DNA of 64,000 nucleotides from the NCBI RefSeq assembly GCF_000427785.1, contig NZ_ATYR01000004.1:1-64000 (forward strand), read 5' to 3'. A program made the translations under genes and the position numbers. This document shows positions 55,245 to 62,814 of the stretch, one piece after another. The notes beneath the pieces are model-generated. The model had not been told where the DNA came from, searched no databases, and saw nothing but the letters and a program-made list of their open reading frames with translations. The stretch's first letter is position 1; the number at the start of each line of letters is the position of its first letter. This DNA comes from Massilia alkalitolerans DSM 17462. Lineage in GTDB: Bacteria; Pseudomonadota; Gammaproteobacteria; Burkholderiales; Burkholderiaceae_D.

Positions 55245-56339
55245 TCACATTTGCTCTGCCCCGGCGGTGCGCGGTGAGATCAAGGCCTTGTGAAACAGGT
55301 GGCGCGCCAGCATCGGTAGCGGCATGCGCAGCCAGTTGCCGCGCAGGTAGAGCGCGCCCTGCGCCAGCGGGGTCAGGCGGTCGGCGCAGCTCGGGTGGAG
55401 CGGGACCAGGTTACGCAGGAAGATTCCGTCCATCAGGGCCAGCAGGGGTGCGGCAGGCCGGCCTGCCGCCGCAGCCTCGGCCAGCACCGACGCCGGCACC
55501 GGGGTCCCGAGCAGCCGGCTGCAGTAGCGCAGCGCATAGAACAGCGGCCGCGCCAGCTGCAGCTGGACGGCGCGCGCCGCCAGTCCTTCCCAGAAGCCGG
55601 GCGCGGCGCCGAAGTGCAGCAGCAAGCGGTGCAGGTCGAGCAGGTCGCGCAGGCCGTGGTCCGTTTCACCTTCGGAGAACAGGTGCACCGCACTGTGCAG
55701 CACCAGGTCGTGCGGCGCCAGCATCCACAGATGTTCGCTTCCGGGGATCGGCCGGGCCGCGGCACGCAGCAGTGCCGGATCCGGCCGCGCACGTGCGGTT
55801 TCCGGCAGGATGGCATGGTGCACGTCGATGGTACTGCCGCGCTCGACGTGATCCATCGGCGGCAGTTCGTGCATCCATTCGCGGTAGTAGCGCTGGTCGT
55901 AGGGGTGCTGCTTTGCGCTGGCCCAGCCGTGCAGCATCAGCGCCGCCTCGACTTCGCCGATGCGCTCCTTCGGCACCAGGATGTCGACGTCGGAAAAGAT
56001 GCGTCCCTGCGCCGGCGGCAGCCCGGCCAGGACATAGGCGGCCCCCTTCAGCAGGATCAGCGGCAGGCCGAGGTCGGCCAGGGCGCGCCGAATCTGATCC
56101 ACTTCGAAGCGCACGGCGCGCTGGTGCGCCTGCAGCACGACGCCGGCCCATTCCAGATGCCGGCGCGGGGCCGGCGGCACCGACGCCAGGAGGCCTGCTT
56201 CGGCGAGGCTGGCTCCCAGGGTGGCGGCCAGGCCGGCATTCGCCGCCTGGCGCAGCAGCAGGTCCCAGTCGGCCAGTCCGAGTCCTTCGACCCGCGCCGG
56301 ATTGCGCAGGACCTCGACCAGCAAGGGCAGCGGCGTCAT
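55245..56339 (-). CDS. Nucleotidyltransferase-family protein of HprK/PqqD cluster
   Basis: The 364-residue protein matches the nucleotidyltransferase family found with HprK-related kinases. The polymerase-beta-like core includes ILLKGAAYVLAGLPPAQGRIFSDVDILV with the metal-binding pair D117 and D119 (SDVD, 116-119), and the third acidic strand is probably IDVHHAI. A long C-terminal helical region follows. The start overlaps the stop of the HprK-related gene by four bases (56336-56339), so they are coupled. It may transfer a nucleotide to a protein or small molecule; the target is unknown. Confidence 0.87.
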   Translation of the reverse strand: MTPLPLLVEVLRNPARVEGLGLADWDLLLRQAANAGLAATLGASLAEAGLLASVPPAPRRHLEWAGVVLQAHQRAVRFEVDQIRRALADLGLPLILLKGAAYVLAGLPPAQGRIFSDVDILVPKERIGEVEAALMLHGWASAKQHPYDQRYYREWMHELPPMDHVERGSTIDVHHAILPETARARPDPALLRAAARPIPGSEHLWMLAPHDLVLHSAVHLFSEGETDHGLRDLLDLHRLLLHFGAAPGFWEGLAARAVQLQLARPLFYALRYCSRLLGTPVPASVLAEAAAAGRPAAPLLALMDGIFLRNLVPLHPSCADRLTPLAQGALYLRGNWLRMPLPMLARHLFHKALISPRTAGAEQM

Positions 56340-57259
56340 GCCGCGCCGCCTGCGAAACTGTCGAAAACGGCCATGGCATCGTCGAGCCGGCCGTAGCTGA
56401 ACGTGTATCCGCTGCATTCCTCGACCAGGCGTCCGAGGACGTCGAAACCCTGCCCTCCCAGCACCGCGTAATTGAAGGCGTTATCGACCATGCCGGTGAA
56501 CAGGCGCGCCTTCGGCATCGGCGCCAGGCTGGCCGGGGCGTCCGCTTCGTACCTGGGAAACACGACGTGGGTCGCACGCGCGGGTACCGCAGCGGCGGCG
56601 ACACTGGCGCCCGGCGCCCGCATATGGGCGATCGTCCCCTTGGAAGTGCCATGGACCTCGGGGCCGAACCGAGCGTCCGGCGCATAGCTGCGCAGCACGC
56701 CGATCGACGCATTCTTGAGGCTGACCGGGCGCGCCAGCGGCAGCAACGCCAGATCCTGCGGCCTGACCAGGGTCAGCTCGTCCGACAACAGGCGCCAGCC
56801 GCGGCTGGCAAGGGCGGCGCACAGGGTGCTCTTACCGGAACCCGGCGGCGCCGGCAGGATCACGGCGGCATTGCCGCGCTGGAGCACGGCGGCGTGGATG
56901 ATCAGGTAGCCGTGCGCATGGTGCGATACGCACCAGTTCATCACCCATTCGAACATCGGCAAGGCCTGCTCCAGCGGCAGCGGCTGGAACGGCACCCGGC
57001 CGTCGCTGTCGAAGCGCACCTGCGGACGGTACCAGCGGCGCAGGCCGCCCGAGCGGCGGAAGGCGAGCTGGAAATCGGCGAAGCCGTCCTCGCCCTCGAC
57101 CGGATGGTCGGCGTACAGCAGCGCGATCGCATCGGCCAGGTGCCTAATGTCGGTACGGATGCGGCTGCGGAAGGGGCCGGTGCGCAGCACCAGGCCGGGC
57201 CCGGACAGGGCAAGGCGGCGCAGCATTTCCGCGCGGCCGAGGCTGGCCAGCGTCAGCAT
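56336..57259 (-). CDS. HprK-related kinase (HprK-rel-A type)
   Basis: The 307-residue protein has the HPr-kinase-like P-loop APPGSGKST (137-145), then LLSDELTLV (158-166), a Walker B-like acidic strand used in HprK for phosphoryl transfer. The N-terminal 120 residues are unrelated to classical HPr kinase, and no phosphotransferase genes are nearby. Families with this P-loop and PqqD-like and nucleotidyltransferase neighbours are thought to phosphorylate peptides or proteins. It overlaps the PqqD-like gene by seven bases and the nucleotidyltransferase gene by four. Confidence 0.88.
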   Translation of the reverse strand: MLTLASLGRAEMLRRLALSGPGLVLRTGPFRSRIRTDIRHLADAIALLYADHPVEGEDGFADFQLAFRRSGGLRRWYRPQVRFDSDGRVPFQPLPLEQALPMFEWVMNWCVSHHAHGYLIIHAAVLQRGNAAVILPAPPGSGKSTLCAALASRGWRLLSDELTLVRPQDLALLPLARPVSLKNASIGVLRSYAPDARFGPEVHGTSKGTIAHMRAPGASVAAAAVPARATHVVFPRYEADAPASLAPMPKARLFTGMVDNAFNYAVLGGQGFDVLGRLVEECSGYTFSYGRLDDAMAVFDSFAGGAA

Positions 57260-57552
57260 GGGCAGGGTTCGATCAGGCTAAGCTGCGACATTTCATCGAG
57301 CAGGATATGCAGTTCGGCACCGACGCTCGCGTCGTCGATCTCGAATTCATCCAGCAGCCTGGATGCCAGTGCCGCCATGGACGCAGGGCCTGGACGCAGC
57401 GCCTCGAGCACGCACAGCGCTGCCGGGCCGAGCAGGTGGGTCGCTCCGGACACGTCGTTGTACAACACGGCTTCCTCGTCCCAGCAGCGGTAACGAAGCG
57501 ACTGGCCCTCGATCAGACGCCACACCGCATGCGACAACTCGACCGGCAACAT
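57253..57552 (-). CDS. PqqD-like peptide chaperone
   Basis: The 99-residue protein is a PqqD-like small winged-helix protein: LRYRCWDEEAVLYNDVSGATHLLGPAALCVLEALRPGPASMAALASRL. In RiPP systems PqqD-like domains bind the leader of the precursor peptide and present it to modifying enzymes. Here it directly follows the 189-codon gene (two bp gap) and overlaps the HprK-related kinase gene, so it probably bridges that protein and the kinase. The exact start is uncertain because no well-spaced ribosome site is visible. Confidence 0.87.
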   Translation of the reverse strand: MLPVELSHAVWRLIEGQSLRYRCWDEEAVLYNDVSGATHLLGPAALCVLEALRPGPASMAALASRLLDEFEIDDASVGAELHILLDEMSQLSLIEPCPC

Positions 57553-57554
57553 CC

Positions 57555-58124
57555 TTATGTGCGATCGCCCTTGTAAGTGGACTCGAGGTATTTCTTGGTA
57601 GTTTCAATATCCCAGAACACACCTCGTGCCGGCTCGTAGTGACCAGAAGTCTGCAACTCACGCCACATTTGCTGCAAAGTGCGCTCCGACAGGAAGCCGA
57701 CTTTTCCTGACTTGACGTTCAGGTAAGCTGCCGTCATATGCATGCCCAGGTTGGACTTGTCGAAATCGCGTTTGCTGAGCATGTTGATCAGCGTCGTCGC
57801 ACCATACGTGCTTGTTGTCCTGCCGGAACAGCTGAACACGTCGCCAAACAGCGTCTTGGTCGACACCGGCCAGCCCCCGTGGTTCTTCCAGTAGCCTGGC
57901 GACTTGCCCGCGCAAGCCACCGCGTCATCTGGAGTATTGCTGTTCAGGCCTGCGGAAAGGGCCGCCGATGCGGAAACGCATTTGAAATCGAACGCATGGC
58001 TCCGGGTCGTCCACAGCACGCCGGCCGCACCGAGCCCGGCCTTCGCCAGGCGGCGCCGCGCCGCGCCCTGCGGGGTCATCGGAGCAGCCTCTTCAGGACG
58101 CCCTGCTTGGTTTTCGGTGGACAC
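57555..58124 (-). CDS. Secreted-looking 189-aa protein with GYWKNH motif, candidate modified substrate
   Basis: The 189-residue protein has a polar N-terminal part, an arginine-rich RRRLAKAG stretch (23-30), then a hydrophobic LGAAGVLW segment and a possible cleavage near HAF (43-45), like a Tat-type or similar export signal. The mature part has KSPGYWKNHGGWP (74-86), a motif of unknown role shared by many secreted bacterial proteins, and cysteines at 49, 71 and 99. I set the start at GTG 58124 because GAGGAT lies about eight bases upstream; a GTG at 58157 has none. It is the first gene of the PqqD-HprK-nucleotidyltransferase operon, driven by a sigma-54-type promoter. Confidence 0.78.
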   Translation of the reverse strand: MSTENQAGRPEEAAPMTPQGAARRRLAKAGLGAAGVLWTTRSHAFDFKCVSASAALSAGLNSNTPDDAVACAGKSPGYWKNHGGWPVSTKTLFGDVFSCSGRTTSTYGATTLINMLSKRDFDKSNLGMHMTAAYLNVKSGKVGFLSERTLQQMWRELQTSGHYEPARGVFWDIETTKKYLESTYKGDRT

Positions 58125-58176
58125 GGTGTCTATCCTCACATTGATATGATTTGCCACGACGGCATGCGTTTCAAAT

Positions 58177-58193
58177 AAGCAAAAAACATGCCG
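58177..58193 (-). promoter_or_regulatory. Sigma-54 promoter of the 189-aa/pqqD/hprK operon
   Basis: On the minus strand CGGCATGTTTTTTGCTT has GG and GC 12 bases apart and the TTGC -12 box; the first base of TGGCAC is C and the last is T. The core GGCATG-N4-TTGCT is the same as in the pepA promoter. The predicted start near 58167 leaves about 43 bases before the GTG start. The flanking 58200-58319 is otherwise empty. Confidence 0.7.
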
Positions 58194-58319
58194 TGTTGCA
58201 CTGCTTCCTAAAACTCGCTAAAAAACAGGAAGATAGGAGAACTGCTCATCCTTTAAGCATGCAGTCTAGCGAGATTTGAGATCGTTGTGTCAGATTTTTC
58301 GACAGCGGTTAAGGATACC

Positions 58320-58946
58320 TTAAAGGAAACTCTCAGGAATGACCAGCACGTCGCCCGGGCGCATTTGGATGTTGGCCGAGATGTCACCGTCCTTGATCAG
58401 GTCATCGAGGCGCACACGGTATTGCTGCTGCTTGCCGTCCACGGTGCGGATCAGGCTGGCGCGGTTGCCGGACGCGAATTCGGTAACGCCACCCACGGCA
58501 ATCAGTACATCCATCAAAGACATATCCCTGCGATACGGCAGAGCCTGCGGACGGGCTGCCTGGCCGATGACGCGGATCTGCTCGCTGTAATTGCCGACGA
58601 AGTTCGTGACGACCACGGTCACGACCGGTTGCTGGATGAACTTGGCGAGTGCCGCTTCAATGTCGCGCGCCAGCTGGGTCGATGTCTTGCCGGCGGCCGG
58701 CAGGTCTTCCACCAGCGGCGTGGTGATCTTGCCATCCGGACGGACCGGCACCGACATCGACACTTCCGGATTGCGCCACACGATGATATTGATCGCATCA
58801 CCCGGGCCGATCAGATATTCCGGGTTCACCGCTTCGGTTGAAGGCAGCGCCGGCAGGTTGCTGGCGCAGCCGCCCAGGATGAACAGGCAGCTGATCGCGA
58901 CAGCCTGGGCCGCGCGCTTGATCTTGGGGGTCATGTTCGTGCTCAC
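58320..58946 (-). CDS. Exopolysaccharide export lipoprotein, Wza-like (XrtA-associated)
   Basis: The 208-residue lipoprotein (ISCLFILGGC, lipid cysteine 27) has a polysaccharide export domain (YLIGPGDAINIIVWRNPEVSMSVPVRPDGKITTPLVEDLPAAGKT) and a SLBB-like C-terminal part. It is shorter than E. coli Wza and fits the export proteins of PEP-CTERM/XrtA loci. It would form the outer-membrane channel for exopolysaccharide. A GTG at 58946 with GAGGA upstream is the likeliest start; the ATG at 58934 is possible. It is transcribed away from the chain-length determinant and tyrosine kinase genes. Confidence 0.9.
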   Translation of the reverse strand: MSTNMTPKIKRAAQAVAISCLFILGGCASNLPALPSTEAVNPEYLIGPGDAINIIVWRNPEVSMSVPVRPDGKITTPLVEDLPAAGKTSTQLARDIEAALAKFIQQPVVTVVVTNFVGNYSEQIRVIGQAARPQALPYRRDMSLMDVLIAVGGVTEFASGNRASLIRTVDGKQQQYRVRLDDLIKDGDISANIQMRPGDVLVIPESFL

Positions 58947-59091
58947 GTCAAAATCCTCGGGTTGGCATGGCGCCTGGTCGGCTGCCGCATGCATGCAATA
59001 TTGTTGAGCATAATTCTATACCATAGCACTTCGGCAACACCTGCACAATTGAAATACTTGTGGCGCGCGCGTCAGTCCCTGGCTTGCCGCC

Positions 59092-59925
59092 TTACTGCGG
59101 GCGCTGTAGGAGCTCGCGTACGTGGCGTACCGGAATTGCGTAGGTGATGCCGCTCGGGTCCGATACCGCGCTTTCCCGCAAACCCTTCAGGAATACCATG
59201 TTGATCACCCCGACCACGCTGCCGTCCTCGGGCCGGAACAGAGGGCTGCCGCTGTTGCCGGGATAGGCGGTGCCATCGAGCTGGTAGATCCGGAACGGCG
59301 AGCGCTGCAACTGGGTGATCGCGCGTGCGTCCAGCTGGCGCGAATTCAGCGAGGGCCGCACCACCGGCGTGATCGCGGCCAGTAGTGCGCGGTGGGTCGC
59401 CGCATGCAGGCCCAGGCGCATGCCCAGCGGGTAACCGGTAAACACCAGTTCCTGCCCTTCGGCCACGCTGTCGTCACCGGCCAGGGTCAGCGGGGCCAGC
59501 GGCGTGCCGGACAGGCGCAGGTGGGCAAGGTCGTGTTCCGCGTCCAGCGCCACTAGGCGCGCCGGACGGAAGCTGACGGAGGCGCCCTCGCCGCCGATCA
59601 CGATTCCTAGCTCTTCCTTGCGCGCGGTATCGAGCTGCTTCGGGATGGCATGGGCATTGGTAACGATGCTCAGGCCATCGCCGACGGCGAAGCCGGTGCC
59701 GACGAACACGACGGCGGGCTGGCGGGTCTTGAGCAAAGTGCCGACGCCGACCACCGAAGGCTTGATCTGCGCCACCGTACGAGGCAAGTTCTGGGCTTTG
59801 GCTACGTCCGGAACGGTAGCGGCGACGGCCAGCACGAGGGAGTGCAGGAGCACTTGCAGCGCGTTTCTCCTAGCCGTTTTGGGCGTCGCACCAAGGTTTC
59901 GAATAAGAATCAATCGTGTGGGCAC
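59092..59925 (-). CDS. Trypsin-like serine protease (S1, DegP-like fold)
   Basis: The 277-residue protein has a signal-like hydrophobic segment (LLHSLVLAVAATVPDVAKA) and a trypsin-like domain. The catalytic triad is visible: histidine in TNAHAIP, aspartate in EHDLAHLRL, serine in GNSGSPLF. No PDZ domain is present, unlike DegP. The GTG at 59925 with GGAAAG six bases upstream is preferred; upstream frames lack start signals. A possible promoter (TTGCCC, then TTTAAT about 16 bp later) lies near 59940-59968. It is inserted inside the exopolysaccharide locus, between the export lipoprotein and chain-length genes, and may process a matrix or assembly protein. Confidence 0.85.
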   Translation of the reverse strand: MPTRLILIRNLGATPKTARRNALQVLLHSLVLAVAATVPDVAKAQNLPRTVAQIKPSVVGVGTLLKTRQPAVVFVGTGFAVGDGLSIVTNAHAIPKQLDTARKEELGIVIGGEGASVSFRPARLVALDAEHDLAHLRLSGTPLAPLTLAGDDSVAEGQELVFTGYPLGMRLGLHAATHRALLAAITPVVRPSLNSRQLDARAITQLQRSPFRIYQLDGTAYPGNSGSPLFRPEDGSVVGVINMVFLKGLRESAVSDPSGITYAIPVRHVRELLQRPQ

Positions 59926-60289
59926 TTTTGTCTTTCCGACATTAAAATACGTATTTGACACAGGGCAATTTTCGTTAAAGAAACGGTCATGAGTGTACGC
60001 GAGCGAAGGGATGAGGTGGCAACACAATGTATAGCCAAACAGCATTTCCACGGCTAAATGTTGCTTTCACATAACTTTTAAACGCTGGATTCATGGAAAA
60101 ACCGTCAAACGTTTATTGCAGTTAGTAATTTGTGTTGCATGGACCACCATTTTTGTCGTGTCTGTCGCCTATTTTTCCGACCCGCAATTGCAATTGCTCA
60201 GTCAACAAGCGATCATGCAGACTATTTGACATTTTATTGATTGATGAGCTTGCCAAATCACGGGCAATCTCTTAGGCGAGAATCCACAT
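59926..60289. other. Intergenic region between protease and chain-length genes
   Basis: This 364-bp AT-rich stretch separates divergent genes. It includes the protease promoter near 59940-59968, a perfect 14-bp palindrome (GCAATTGCAATTGC, 60184-60197) and a TTGACA (about 60226-60231) upstream of the chain-length determinant gene without a clear -10 partner. No gene is recognised. The palindrome could be a regulator site for the exopolysaccharide operon. Confidence 0.5.
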
Positions 60290-61819
60290 ATGGCAGATAT
60301 CACAGCCGCAATCCTTAACTTCCTCAAGGCAATCGGGAAGTACCGCTGGCATGCAGTCTTCATCACCTGGGCCGTGGCCATTGTCGGCTGGGTGGTGGTC
60401 CTGAAACTGCCCAACCAGTACGAAACCTCGGCGCGCGTCTACGTCGATACCCAGAGCATCCTCAAGCCTCTGCTGTCGGGCATGACCACGCTGCCGAACC
60501 TCGACCAGCAGGTGCTGTACATGCGCCGTACCCTGATCAGCCGGCCGAACGTGGAACGCGTGATGCGCATGGTCGACCTCGACGTCAAGGCCAAGAACGC
60601 CAAGGAACACGACGAGATCGTCGAAGATCTGATGGAGAAGATCAAGATCGCCGGCACCGAGCGCGACGACATCTATACCATCAGCTACACCGCCCCCGAC
60701 CCGAAACTGGGCAAGGACGTGGTGCAGTCGCTGCTGACCATCTTTGTCGAAGGCAGCTTCGGCGGCAAGAAGCAGGATTCCGAGAAGGCGGTCCAGTTCA
60801 TCGACGACCAGATCCGCAATTACGAGGAAAAACTGGCGGCGGCCGAGAACAGCCTGAAGGAATTCAAAATCCGCAACCTGGGCATGCTGCCGTCGGAAGG
60901 CGGCGACTTCGGTTCGCGCATGATGGCTGCCGGCGAAGCGCTGAACACGGCCCGCCTGGAACTGGCCGAAGCCGAACAGGCCCGCAACGCGATCCGCCGC
61001 CGCATCGCCGGCGAAGCCGCCCCGGGCGAGACCGCACCGGTGCCGATCACCGACCCGGAACTCGAATCGCGCATCGCCACCGTCACCAAGACCCTGGACG
61101 GCCTGCGCACCCAGTACACAGAAGCGCATCCGGACATCATCGCCAACGCCCGCCTGCTCGAGCAGCTGGTCGCGCGCAAGCAGGAACTGGCCAAGAACCG
61201 CAAGCCGAGCGCCGATCCGGGCGCCGGCTACAGCCCGATGCTGCAGCAGATGAACGTGGCGCTGTCGGAAGCCGAGGCGCGCGTGGCCGCGCTGCAGGCC
61301 CGGGTCAGCGAGCACACGGCACGCGTGGCGCGCCTGCGCGCCCAGAGCAGCCAGGCCCCCGAGATCGAGGCGCAGCTGGCCCAGCTCAACCGCGACTACG
61401 CAGTCAACCGCGAGAACTACCAGCAGCTGGTCCAGCGCCGCGAGTCGGCCAAGCTGTCGGGCGACCTGTCCTCGGCCACCGACATGCTGACCTTCCGCGT
61501 GATCGACCCGCCGGCCGCGCCGCTGCTGCCGTCCGGGCCGAACCGCCTGCGCCTGTTCTCGCTGGTGTTCGTCGGCGCGCTGGTCGCCGGCCTGGCCTCG
61601 GCCTTCCTGATGAGCCAGCTGCGTCCGACCTTCCTGAGCCAGGCCGCCCTGCGCGAGGTGACCGGCCTGCCGATCCTCGGCTCGATCAGCATGAACTGGA
61701 CCGAACAGCAGACCGTCCGCCGCAAGCGCCGCCTGGTTGCCCTGGGCGCCGCCGTGGCGGTGCTGCTGGCCATCTACGGCGCCGGCGTGACCGCCATCCT
61801 GGTCCGCCCGGGCCTGTAA
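60290..61819 (+). CDS. Polysaccharide chain-length determinant, Wzz-like (XrtA-associated)
   Basis: The 509-residue protein has a membrane helix at each end (about 22-40 and 430-450, plus one near 490) and a long coiled-coil periplasmic middle (EDLMEKIKIAG, DDQIRNYEEKLAAAENSLKEFK, ARVAALQARVSEHTARVARLRAQ). It has the Wzz start GKYRWHAVFITWAVAIVGWVVV and the NRLRLFSLVFVGALVAGL end. It fits the chain-length determinant of PEP-CTERM/XrtA loci and has no kinase domain of its own. The tyrosine autokinase gene follows 17 bp later, so the pair works together in setting exopolysaccharide length. Confidence 0.92.
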   Translation: MADITAAILNFLKAIGKYRWHAVFITWAVAIVGWVVVLKLPNQYETSARVYVDTQSILKPLLSGMTTLPNLDQQVLYMRRTLISRPNVERVMRMVDLDVKAKNAKEHDEIVEDLMEKIKIAGTERDDIYTISYTAPDPKLGKDVVQSLLTIFVEGSFGGKKQDSEKAVQFIDDQIRNYEEKLAAAENSLKEFKIRNLGMLPSEGGDFGSRMMAAGEALNTARLELAEAEQARNAIRRRIAGEAAPGETAPVPITDPELESRIATVTKTLDGLRTQYTEAHPDIIANARLLEQLVARKQELAKNRKPSADPGAGYSPMLQQMNVALSEAEARVAALQARVSEHTARVARLRAQSSQAPEIEAQLAQLNRDYAVNRENYQQLVQRRESAKLSGDLSSATDMLTFRVIDPPAAPLLPSGPNRLRLFSLVFVGALVAGLASAFLMSQLRPTFLSQAALREVTGLPILGSISMNWTEQQTVRRKRRLVALGAAVAVLLAIYGAGVTAILVRPGL

Positions 61820-61836
61820 CCGATCAAGGAGCAGAC

Positions 61837-62814
61837 GTGAGCATTATCGAAAAAGCGGCGCGCCGCATCGACCAGGAACGCGGCCAGGCCGCGCCGGTCC
61901 ACGCGCCGGCGCCGATGCCGGCGCAGTTGGCTGTCTCGCATGCCGTGGAAACGGCCGACCTCGACGTCCTCGAACCGGTCGCCGTCGGAGCGCCGGTGCT
62001 GCCGCCCCCAAGCGCCCCGGCAGCTAGCGCGTCTGCGGCCGCCGCCGCGACCCCGGTTCTCGAAGCCGATGCCGCGCCGCGGCGCCAGACCCGCAAGGTG
62101 GAACTCGACCTGGCCAGGATGCGCGCCAGCGGCATGGTGACCGCCGCCGGCGGCCGCACTTCGCTGGTGGAGGATTTCCGCATCATCAAGCGTCCCCTGC
62201 TCAAGCGCGCCTTCGGCGAACGCAAGCCGGGCGAGAATCCGGCCAACCTGATCATGGTGACCAGCTCGCTGCCGGGCGAAGGCAAGACTTATTGCGCCAT
62301 CAACCTGGCGATGAGCATCGCCATGGAACTCGACCATACCGTGCTGCTGGTGGACGCCGACGTGGCCCGCCCATCGGTGCTGGGCACGCTCGGCCTGCCG
62401 GCCCAGCGCGGCCTGATGGACCTGCTGGTGGACGACAAGCTCGACGTCTCCGACGTCCTGCTGCGCACCAACGTCGACACCCTGAGCATCCTGGCCGCCG
62501 GCACCAGCACCCCGCGCGCCACCGAGCTGCTCGCCAGCTCGACCATGGCCAACCTGGTGCAGGAGATCGCCAACCGCTATCCGGACCGGGTCGTGATCTT
62601 CGACTCGCCGCCGCTGCTGCTCACCAGCGAGGCGCGCGCCCTGGCCAGCCACATGGGCCAGATCGTGGTGGTGGTGGAAGCCCAGAAGACCACCCAGCAC
62701 GCGGTCGGCGAAGCGCTGCGCCAGCTCGAGGGCTGCCCGAACGTGAACCTTATCTATAACAAGACCAGGGACATCCCCGGCATCGAAGAAACGTATGATT
62801 ATCACTATGGGTGA
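61837..62814 (+). CDS. Tyrosine autokinase, CpsD/CapB family (XrtA-associated)
   Basis: The 325-residue protein has a low-complexity N-terminal stretch of Ala and Pro (about 20-80), a linker, and a BY-kinase domain: Walker A TSSLPGEGKT (142-151), Walker A' VLLVDADVARPS, and Walker B VVIFDSPP. The C-terminal tyrosine cluster (EETYDYHYG) is the autophosphorylation tail. It acts with the chain-length protein on the inner membrane. Its stop overlaps the start of the next gene by eight bases. The N-terminal low-complexity region is longer than in typical members. Confidence 0.93.
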   Translation: MSIIEKAARRIDQERGQAAPVHAPAPMPAQLAVSHAVETADLDVLEPVAVGAPVLPPPSAPAASASAAAAATPVLEADAAPRRQTRKVELDLARMRASGMVTAAGGRTSLVEDFRIIKRPLLKRAFGERKPGENPANLIMVTSSLPGEGKTYCAINLAMSIAMELDHTVLLVDADVARPSVLGTLGLPAQRGLMDLLVDDKLDVSDVLLRTNVDTLSILAAGTSTPRATELLASSTMANLVQEIANRYPDRVVIFDSPPLLLTSEARALASHMGQIVVVVEAQKTTQHAVGEALRQLEGCPNVNLIYNKTRDIPGIEETYDYHYG

